DNA from: Trebouxia sp. TZW2008 | Taxonomy: Eukaryota; Chlorophyta; Trebouxiophyceae; Trebouxiales; Trebouxiaceae | Direction of reading: 5' to 3' | Assembly: GCA_002118135.1 (NCBI GenBank) | Contig: BDIU01000109.1 | Span: forward strand, 1-64,000 | DNA length: 64,000 bases | Shown here: in pieces, positions 56,107-64,000 of the stretch | Position numbering within the stretch: position 1 is the stretch's first letter | Layout: the number at the start of each line of letters is the position of its first letter | Notes under the pieces: model-generated | Told to the model about the DNA's origin: nothing | What the model saw: the letters and a program-made list of their open reading frames with translations, nothing else | Databases searched by the model: none | Position numbers and translations under genes: made by a program

Positions 56107-59100
56107 CTATGACAGCTCAAAACCAGCATTTGCAGTAATAGCATACAGCAGCTTTTCTTTCAATGTGGCAGCTCTCCTGTAGTTGGGCAGCTTCAGCATG
56201 TTGTAACAGGTACTTGCTGATGGAAGTCTGTCCACATCTTTGCCTCCTACTGCTGCCAGCAATGACGCCTCACAAGGCACCTATGCAGCAAACATGATTA
56301 GTGAACTTGATATCCTTAACTGTCAGCCGAGAGCTGTCAATCACAGAGCCAACAGACGAGGGTCTCAAGAGTTGCCAGCAAGTGCGCCTCACAAGACACC
56401 TACACAGCATAACTTCATCACTTGACTTGCCTCAGAAAGAGTGCTGCCTGATGGTAATCTTTCCACATCTTTGCCTCCTACTGCTGCCAGCAAAGGTACC
56501 TCACAGGGCACCTGCACAGCATAGTTTCATCACTTTACTTGCCTCAAAAAGAGTGCTGCCTGGTGGTAGTCGGTGGACAGCTGTGCCTCCTGCTGCTGCT
56601 AGCAAAGACGCCTCACAAGGCACCTGCAGAGCGTATAACAACATATGTAAACAGTCACTTGTCTGCAAAAGCTGTGGGCAGGACTTTGTGCATAAGACCA
56701 TGAGACACATGCTGCTTTGACAGCTGGCAAGGGACCTGCAAACCGTATAACATTGGTCTGCATTCAAAGCAGGCGGAGATTTTAGCTTGGCAATCAGGAT
56801 CTGTGCATCCCGCACTAAAGCATCACTTGAAGCCTGTAAGTACAATTACTTGAATGCCTTTGCAGAAAAGGTGTGCATGGCTGTGGTTTTGTGCATATAA
56901 GCTGGTTTATGTCAGAGATTGTGTCAGAACACTAGCTCAACTCTCAGCGAAGGTTGCATTGCATGCCCCAAAACAAAAGCTTGGCAGTCAGAGTGTGATC
57001 ACATGCACCTTGTGGAGCGTGAGAAACAAGACTAGGCACTGCTCAAAGGCGCTCAGAACATGCTTGGTCACAAAAGCTTACCAGACTTGAAACAATCTAG
57101 ATGTTTTGACAGGTACCTTGTGAATTGTGAGGGGCGGGTTGAGGTACTTGAAACCCCCAAGTGGTGCGCGGCTGCAAGAGGTTGCAAACCTCATGAAAGC
57201 TTGCTGCTCCTTGTCTGTCAGGCTGTTCATCACCTGCCACACAGAAGGCGGAATGTGTCTAAAAAATTTTGGTGCACACGCAGCTGATTGAGATGCTTGA
57301 ACCCTCCTAGGGGCAGTCCTCTACAAGGTCATGACCCAGACTCTCATGCTCCCATAGTCCACAGTGCTGACAGAGAGAGAGACTACACGCTTTGCCCAGC
57401 CGATATTTCTAAACTTGGGCTGGGGGCTGCCGCTCTTTGGGGTTGCCGCTCTCTGGGGCCGCTCTCGGGCGCTCTCTGGGGGTTCGCTCTCTAGGGCCGC
57501 TCTCTGCTTGAGAACGAGGGCGGTTGATGGCGACGGGCTTTGCTGGATGGTGGCCAGCTGCGGCAAGCTGTTGTAAGCTGATCGCGTGTGTCAAAAGCTG
57601 ATCAAATATTGAGACAATCAAGGCAATCAAGAATAAATTTGAACACCTGCGTATGATCCCTTTCACCAAAAACTGATCTCATGGTGTCAGTCTGAGATGT
57701 CAAAAGAGAAGCATACTGTTGCCTAAGCGGCTGTAAAAGATAGCACTCAAACACAAGATTAATCTCATCAGCAATTGACCCACAGCCACAATGAGCACAA
57801 ATCCTGTCTGTCCTATTGACCCGTGGCCCACCCACAAGGCAATGAATGGCAACAGGCAACTGTGATGTTACGTGTGTGCATGCTGCATGCAAACTGACTT
57901 GATGAGCGACACATTTTGTCCAGAGCAGCTTGATGGTGCAGTTGTCTATGGAGTAGCCTCCCTATTGGTCTGATGTGCAGTCATTATTGACTACAGCAAC
58001 ACCATGATACGGCACATGTGCATGCAAGATGACTGGCAAGCAACGTACCTTCCAGAACAGCTTAATGGTGGCATTGTCTTTGGAGTAGCCGCCGCTATAC
58101 TGTGCATGGGCTGCCATATCTGTCACATGTAAAGCTCCCATCTCCCCGCCGCCCAGCAGCTGATTCACCTCTTGGGCATTGAAAAGCTTCAGCCATGCTG
58201 GTGATATCACCTGGCAAGCAGAAGAGATCAATGATGTGATTCAGTGCCAGTCTTGTCACTAATGAATGTGATGAATAAGATGAATGATGGACATGAGCTG
58301 CCATGTCTGTCACATCTGCAGCTCACATCTCTCCTCCACCAAGCAGCTGATTGACCTCTTGGGCGTGGAGCAGCCTTAGGCAACTGGCGGAATCACCTGA
58401 TTAGTCATAAACATGAGTGATACAGTACACAAATGACATAGATAGCATAAGTACAGTGGAAATTACATTCTTTACGGCAACTGGGGTCATACTTGAGCCA
58501 TGCCATGAGCAAAAGCTGCTGAAGATGAGGCCAGAGGTTTAGGCAAATGCCACTCTGCCGCCAGGTGAATGTACTGTAGCTTGTTCAGAGGATGCTAGAC
58601 ACTAGGTTGCCTAAGGTCATGTTGTTTGGTCAAGTCAAGGGATCAAATCCTCCAGGTTGCCCAAGGAAGATCTGGAATGACATTCTTTTGTCTGAATTCC
58701 AACAGTTGAACATCAGGCGTCCATATCGCGATGCTCAAGACAAGCCTGCCTGGCGAGATAGGACTTGTGCCACACATACCTAGCAGTATATGCTGGAACA
58801 TGCAATCATTATGAACATTATTATGATTGTTCAGAGGGAGGGTGGGGGCTTGTTCAGGGCTGGGGTGGGACTGGGAGAAGCGGGCAGGGAGGGGAGGGGT
58901 GGGAGGGTGGGGGTTTGGGGGGAGTTGCGTACTTGAGCCATGCCATGAGCAAGCTGAAATGCGGCGTTTGTGCAAGTGCCAGTCTTGGCCATGTGAATGT
59001 ACTGTAGCTTATTGCATTGCAAGAGGGGGCAGATGTTGTTTGCAATAAGCAAGCATTCCACAGCTGAGCCAATCCACGAGCAAAAGCTGAAGATGCGGCC

Positions 59101-62100
59101 AGGCGTCTGTGCAAATGTCAATCTGCCGGCAGGTGAGTACACTGTAGCTTATTGCAAGAGGGCAGGTGGTGCCCAGGGGTGGGGTTGGGGGTGGGAGAGG
59201 GGTGGAGGTATTACATACCTGAGCCAGCCCACGAGCAAAAGCTGCTGAAGAAGCAGCCAAGCGGCCATTCAGATGCCAATCTGCTGCCAGGTGAATGTAC
59301 TGTAGCTTGTTGGCGCTGGTGACCGCTAGTTGGTTCCCTCCAGGCACCAAGTTATGCACAGTTCTGACGCCGAAGGTTTCATCCTCTACTGAGAAATCCA
59401 AGCACAGGTCCGCTGCATCGCCTTCATAGCTACCCACAGCAGCAAGACAGTCACATTTCTACTATGAGCACAGGATTTCACTAGTTCCATATCCACGTGA
59501 AGGCTGCAGTCTATGCACGACTTGAGCACAGGCGTGACAGTGACATGAAATGATGCTGTTTACGCAGCCCAAGTGCACAATTTTTGTGACACTGCTGGAA
59601 GAGCTCTGTCATCAGTCTCTTTTACAGCAGCTTGACTCCGCTGTGCATGACAACATGCTCCCCAACAGCGTATTTGAACTGTAAGACTGAAGATACACTG
59701 ACTGTTAGGGGCGCTGGTAGCTTTAACGGTCTTTGCTTTTGCACACAGTCTGGACAGGCTTTGGGCATGCCATTTGCATTGAGCCAGGATACTGTGCTTT
59801 TCAAAGCCTACAATTTTGAAGAGGTGAAAACAACTCAGAGTTAAGGCAACGTGGAGTTGTTTAGGGTTTGGGGCTTACCCTTTGAGCTGCACCAGGCTGC
59901 GGTACAATTCAGAATCCAGGGCTGCCAAGTCATCAAACATAGGGCGCCTGCCCTGAAGCCGGGCTACAAAAAAGGGCGCCAAAGGCACATCCAGCAAAAT
60001 GCCCTCATACAGGGCCTTTCCTACCACCAGCCCCAGAAACTCTAATAGCCCCAGGCCATTTGGAACTTGACTTGCGGTTGGCTGTGGGTAGGCCAAACCC
60101 TCTAGGGTTGATGTGAACAGGCCATAGTTGGCATCAAAGCCAGTGGCAATGGCCTGCAGACAAACAGAGTCATCATGTTTTAGCTAAATAATCAGCGCTT
60201 GATGGACACATGGGCACTGCCTTACCTGGCACATGCAATCAGCCTCATTGGCTCAACAAAGCATGTAAATATTGCTGCTGCTGCTTGTTTCTGTTGCAAA
60301 CCCTGAGAGCTGACATCCAGCCAAAAGCTGGGACGCTTGGATTCATTTTGTTGCAAACCCTGAAAGCTGACACTCAGTCAAAAGCTGGGGCGCTTTGATT
60401 CATTCTGGTGCAAACCCTGAAAGCTGACATTCAGCCAAAACCTGAGACGCTTTGGTTTGTTCTGGTGCGAACCCTGCAAGCTGACATTCAGCCAAAACCT
60501 GGCTCGTTTTGATAAAAGCCAGCCATTGTGTTTAGCCCATTTACTGCACGCAATCAGTCCCAGCAAGTGTCATTGATTGATGGAACAGAGATCCCTGCAA
60601 CAAACAGACCAGTCAGAGCTGCCGGTCTTGATCAGAAGTGGTTATTGGAGTGTTCATCCTGAAAACTACAAAGCACAGGTGTACTGAAGGACTGCCTTTG
60701 CTGTGGCTTAAAAAGAAAGCTTTCAAGATGCTGTACTGCAAAAAAATTCTACTTTGTATGCCACAGTGAGGACTGTCTGCAAACAGAAAAAAGGAAAGAA
60801 AAGAAGGAGTCTACTCCGTGAGGCATGTTTGAGAGGCCTCGAATAGACCGTGGCGTCCCTGTATTGCTCTTCAAATCTTCACCTGTTTCAGAACTTCTTT
60901 GACCAGGTTATTGTGAAATAGTCGCAACACCCTCTTGTCATGCATGGCAAGACAAAAATCACCCATAATGCACCTATGAAAGACTGAACCAAAACACTGG
61001 GAAAATGCTGGTTCACCTGTTCCAAGAGCTTTTTGACCAGGTCGCCATAGTCTAGAACTGCTTCAAGCATGCTTTCACACAACTTAAGTAACATGCTTCC
61101 ACATCAACTTCTTCAACATCTGTTTCACCATGTATGCCAGGAGTAATTTATATCTGTGAACATCTATTTCACCTGCTCCAAGAATTCTTTGACTAGACCA
61201 CCATAGTCTAGGCCTGCTTCCAACATGCCCTGCTCGTTGATGAAGGACACCACCAAACGGCCCTTCAAGGATTGCCCTGCCTTGTGAAGTGCAGCCCAGC
61301 CATCTTGCAGCAAGCTATTTCTGTGGATGGTGACCTTTAGGAGGGGTGATCCCCCCTCCCTAGGGGGTTTGTCCCACCGGCCCCTGCAAACACAGAGCGC
61401 AAATGCAACACTGCCGACAACAAAGGTAAACTTTGGTTTTTGACAGATATGCCACTGTGGATGGTGACCTTCATGGGGGTGGTCCACCCTCACTAGGGGG
61501 TTCATCCCAGCGGCCCTCTGCAATAATAGATTCACCATGCACTACTGCCAAGCAAAGCTGAAGCCGACAAATGTGGAAAAGCCATGCTACTGCAATAGCA
61601 ATTCACAAGACGAACTGAGCTTGCAACTACCTAGCTGAAACATCACAAAAACTTTTCTGAACACTCCAGAACCTGTCCTTAGCATCACTTGTGTTTTGCA
61701 ATTCAGCACCCCAGACAAGTCTGGGACTTTGCTTGGATCCTACGATGGACATGGACTACACTGTATTTTGGCTGACTCATACCAGAGGCTATACACATCT
61801 GTGAATCATTGCAACGCACTCATCCTGCATGTAACATTACACAATGCTCTTTGTCTCATTCAGTTGAGCTGTCAAGACCAGCAAACGAATCTCTTGAATG
61901 CAAAAGCAATCGTCACATCAAGACATCGCTCCAGTGAAACTTGACGTCACATACCGTTCTTTGTCTGCGTCCACCAGAGCTCTGAAAACCAGCAACCTGT
62001 GCTCAAACGGTATACATTGAGGGGCTGTGCCAAGCAGCCCTGCCAGGGCAGCTGGCCAACCTCCTGCCCCTCTGCCAACAGCCCTGCACATAGAATGCAA

Positions 62101-64000
62101 TATACTCACATGATGTCATCACGTTCACATGCATTCTCACATGCATGCTCACACTCCATGTAACATTCATGCTGCTGATACAGCTGATATAAGTGTTTCC
62201 ACTGGTGCTGTGTAGCAGGTGACCACGGCAATAGAGCGATATACTTTTAGCAGCAGGCATGAATTTTCAAGGTGCTTTGATCTGCACAGTTTGGCAGCCA
62301 GTGCTGTCAGCCTCAGCAAGGGGCTGGAGATTGATGTCAAGGCACAATCATGGCTAGGTCCCTATGAGGTCAAGCAGAAGCAAATGGAAAACAAAGTCAG
62401 CTACCAAGTTCCTACACGCATGGACACTGCCAACTATAGCACATGCACTTGCTTGCAGACACCAAAGTCAAAGCACCATTACAAAGATACCTGCACAATT
62501 TAGAGCAGTTGCACAATTTAGAGCAGATGCAGTACAACATCAAAAAATTCATGACGTGTATCGCAGCTGTCAGCTTAAAAGGGTGAGTCACAGAAGAGCA
62601 TATTTGCTTCCATAACGAGCTCGGAGAGGCCCTGGGTCAGGGCTCTTGCAACTGTCCCTGCTGAGAGCTGCCCTTCCTATGCAAGGAGAACCGCAGCCTA
62701 GAATGTCAGGGATGTGTCACAAAAAGGCATTATTGCTTACATCACAGGGCTGATCTGGGATTGGCCCTGGGTCAGGGCTCTTGCAACTGCCCCTGCTGAG
62801 AAGTGCCCTTCTTGTGCAGGCTCAGTTGCATTGAAGGGCTCCAGCCACAAAGAGGCAGGGCAGTACTGCCGCCGTACGTTACGCTCAAATAACGCCCGTA
62901 ATACCACAGGCGCCCATTCTGACAACATTTTGGTTGCAGGAATGCTTGCTGAAGGGCAGCTGTGGTTCGCTTGCTTAGAAGCTGATGTGCACACTGCAAA
63001 GCCAAGCAATATTGCTTATAAAAAAGGTGGTCCCTATTGGATTGTGACAAGATGCTCTACAGATTGGCAAGCTCAAGGCAAACACATTTGGCCCATAGCA
63101 ATGTGTGTACATCAGCCGCTTGCAACTGCATGCATAGATGACCAAGGTTTGGACCAAAGTTGTTGTATTGCTATTACTTTTATATGTTCAACTCTGAGCT
63201 CCTTGCCTCAAATGCAAGATTCTTTCCCCGGACACAACAACCTGAACATATAATAGTAATAGCAACAGTTACACATTCCAGCATGTGTGGCCTAAGTCCT
63301 GTCTTGCCAGGCAGGCTTGTTCTGAGCATCTTTGTAGGGACGTCTAACATTCAACTTTGTAAAGTCAGACAAAACAAGTTGAACACATACGCGGTACCTG
63401 GGACACCAGATTGAGAATTGAGTGACACCTGGTCAATTCAGGGCAGTTGCAATGCCCCTCTGCTGTGACAGCTTAAACACATCCTGGCACTCTGATGAGT
63501 GGTCATAGGAAAAGGGAGGAACACATAAAATAAAATGAATTCATTGCATTCAAGGCATGGGCCAGAATTGGCACAACATCATGTACCATGCTAAGAGCGT
63601 GGGAATGAGGCATTGGAAAGAATGGTCTGCATACCTGGTGTGCCTGGGAAATGTGTCCTGAACACCAGGGCATTCAGGGCAGTTGCAATGCCCCTCTGCT
63701 GTGACAAGGTGAACCCATCCTGGCGCTCATGAAAGTCTGCATCATCCAGAACCAGCAAAGCATGTGCGTAGATCCTGCAAATCACAGCAAGATCAGAACG
63801 GCCTGTTTACATGATTTCGTCAGGGCCTAGAGGTGTGTGCCTGCAGAAGTGATTCACAGTCTACTCAACCCATGCTACTACACAGACAGTTACAGTATTG
63901 CGAGCCATGCCATTATGTGGAATAAGCATGTTTTGCACTGCCAGGAAGGGCACATCAACAGCTATGGTAACAGAGTGAAGTTGTTAAGCTTTTGTTGATG
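56107..64000 (-). CDS. UPL7: HECT E3 ubiquitin ligase, UPL7/UBE3B type, 5' truncated by window
   Basis: Minus-strand exons 63635-63774, 62741-62918, 61955-62083, 61173-61383, 59879-60153, 59219-59429, 58049-58210, 57117-57233 and 56107-56280 (stop) join in phase to 531 residues; further 5' exons lie beyond 64000. The last 370 or so residues form a full HECT domain: [70 protein letters not shown] and [33 protein letters not shown] holds the catalytic Cys, and the chain ends GFELS. HECT ligases take ubiquitin from E2 on this Cys and pass it to substrates. The tail and the [18 protein letters not shown] linker fit plant UPL7 and animal UBE3B better than UPL6/UBE3C. No IQ motif is visible in the part present. 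Many introns carry exon copies, and two LINE fragments lie in introns. Confidence 0.93.
56370..56630 (-). repeat. Three copies of the HECT last-exon start
   Basis: The exon start encoding [20 protein letters not shown] (at 56280) recurs at about 56370-56400 (short), 56435-56515 ([20 protein letters not shown]) and 56545-56625 ([20 protein letters not shown]). The last two are open and keep CTGCAG-type acceptors, but both lack the catalytic Cys segment. Confidence 0.9.
57430..57506. repeat. GCCGCTCTCTGGGG tandem repeat
   Basis: Five or so units of GC(C)GCTCTCTGGG with variation, GC-rich, next to the LINE fragment. It may belong to that element or be a simple minisatellite. Confidence 0.7.
57602..57892 (-). 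mobile_element. LINE ORF2 C-terminal fragment
   Basis: A 96-codon minus-strand frame with [20 protein letters not shown]: the Cys-His-poor zinc-knuckle-like end (R-C-x2-C, then D-E, then FEC) that closes many non-LTR retrotransposon reverse-transcriptase proteins. It lies in the HECT intron between 57233 and 58049. Only this fragment is visible, so it is a truncated or 3' relic. Confidence 0.65.
57900..57962 (-). repeat. Copy of HECT exon 58049-58210 3' end
   Basis: Reads [14 protein letters not shown] with small changes, matching [15 protein letters not shown] at the end of exon 58049-58210. A copy of the exon's 5' half is at about 58300-58400. Confidence 0.82.
58500..59150 (-). repeat. Three copies of the HECT exon 59219-59429 3' end
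   Basis: The exon end encoding [20 protein letters not shown] and AFARGLAQ recurs at about 59050-59150, 58930-59015 and 58497-58585. Each copy is followed by a TCAG exon edge, but GT donors are mostly lost. G-rich simple sequence and a LINE fragment separate copies two and three. Confidence 0.88.
58592..58830 (+). mobile_element. LINE 3'-end fragment with ATT-type tail
   Basis: [20 protein letters not shown], then RKIWNDIL and [16 protein letters not shown], is the classic C-terminal block of non-LTR retrotransposon polyproteins (LP-LFG, G-PR-W-D, A-DK--W). The frame stops and is followed by a short 3' end finishing in ATTATGAACATTATTATG. It lies antisense in a HECT intron. Confidence 0.75.
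60305..60505. repeat. Four tandem units of about 60 bases
   Basis: CAAACCCTGAAAGCTGACA, then TCAGCCAAAA and CTG(G)GACGCTTTGATTCATT, recurs four times in a HECT intron. On the minus strand two units stay open ([19 protein letters not shown]), but they do not match a known HECT exon. Confidence 0.82.
61020..61100 (-). repeat. Copy of HECT exon 61173-61383 3' end
   Basis: [20 protein letters not shown], matching [19 protein letters not shown], with the CAGGTGAA donor kept. A further, more decayed copy is near 60880-60905. Confidence 0.85.
61440..61512 (-). repeat. Copy of HECT exon 61173-61383 5' end
   Basis: The first 60 bases of the exon ([20 protein letters not shown]) are repeated about 125 bases upstream with several changes, including a frame-breaking indel. 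Confidence 0.85.
62219..62503 (+). other. Orphan plus-strand frame inside a HECT intron
   Basis: 94 open codons, with [20 protein letters not shown] and [19 protein letters not shown], more protein-like than typical non-coding frames here. It begins right after a TAGCAG acceptor-like site and has no donor. It could be an exon relic of an unrelated gene carried in by duplication or a mobile element. A faint likeness to the start of MACPF-type domains was considered, but is too weak to name. Confidence 0.3.
62590..62692 (-). repeat. Copy of HECT exon 62741-62918 3' end
   Basis: TCAGGGCTCTTGCAACTG and CCCTGCTGAGAG-TGCCCTTC match the exon end ([17 protein letters not shown]) with about one change in ten; the frame is damaged. 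Confidence 0.82.
63262..63385 (-). mobile_element. LINE 3'-end fragment
   Basis: Reverse-strand copy of the element end at 31395-31515: CAGACAAAGATGCTC-like sequence, CCTGCCTGGCAAGACAGGAC, then GCTGGAATGTGTAACTGTTG and an ATT-rich tail. It lies sense-parallel in a HECT intron. Confidence 0.65.
63425..63505 (-). repeat. Copy of HECT exon 63635-63774
   Basis: The block encoding [15 protein letters not shown] is repeated about 240 bases downstream on the minus strand. GTCACAGCAGAGGGGCATTG is identical; a stop has arisen after ATALN. Confidence 0.85.

Overview
The window is nuclear DNA from a photosynthetic eukaryote, most likely a green alga. Genes are split into many short exons with GT-AG introns, and most acceptors end in TGCAG. 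Several products begin with plastid-transit-like peptides. The recognisable products are plant-lineage ones: D27 carotene isomerase, the RAF2/PCD-like Rubisco assembly factor, plant-type complex I subunits B12 and B14.7, a UPL7-type HECT ligase and a Canopy/MSAP-type saposin protein. Short TTTAGGG-type telomere-like stretches recur. I cannot name the genus; a trebouxiophyte or other chlorophyte is an inference.

Layout: 1-3263 is a decayed, intron-containing DNA-transposase-like gene (+). 3264-5132 is repeats and the D27 promoter. 5133-7199 is D27 (+). 7200-8600 holds a SINE-like element and other repeats. 8607-9864 is an unidentified gene E (-). 10063-21852 is kanadaptin (+, 17 exons). 22176-23012 is RAF2/PCD (-). 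23280-26694 is the MSAP/Canopy-like gene (+). 26985-27182 is a metallothionein (-). 27596-27763 is complex I B12/NDUFB3 (+). About 28722-34251 is a large poly-Q/poly-S gene A, possibly DUF3685 (-). 35049-35946 is complex I B14.7/NDUFA11-like (+). 37136-47609 is an unidentified plastid-targeted acidic protein, gene B (-, 11 exons). About 47710-53659 is an unidentified membrane protein, gene C (+). 54013-about 55480 is gene F (-). 56107 to beyond 64000 is a UPL7/UBE3B-type HECT ubiquitin ligase (-), whose 5' part lies outside the window. There is one 33-base assembly gap at 41784-41816.

Two large-scale patterns stand out. First, from D27 to gene F every gene is on the opposite strand to its neighbour, so the chromosome is a chain of head-to-head pairs sharing CpG-rich promoters and tail-to-tail pairs. 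Second, most intron-rich genes carry trails of tandem, decaying copies of their own exons in the adjacent introns: up to seven copies, spaced roughly 90-190 bp, often with splice sites still visible. This exon-shadow pattern is the most unusual signal in the window. It has produced false long reading frames, tandem-repeat-like introns, and possibly alternative exons.

The genes do not form one pathway. Four are tied to organelles (D27 and RAF2 in the plastid, B12 and B14.7 in mitochondrial complex I), and genes B and C may also be plastid proteins.
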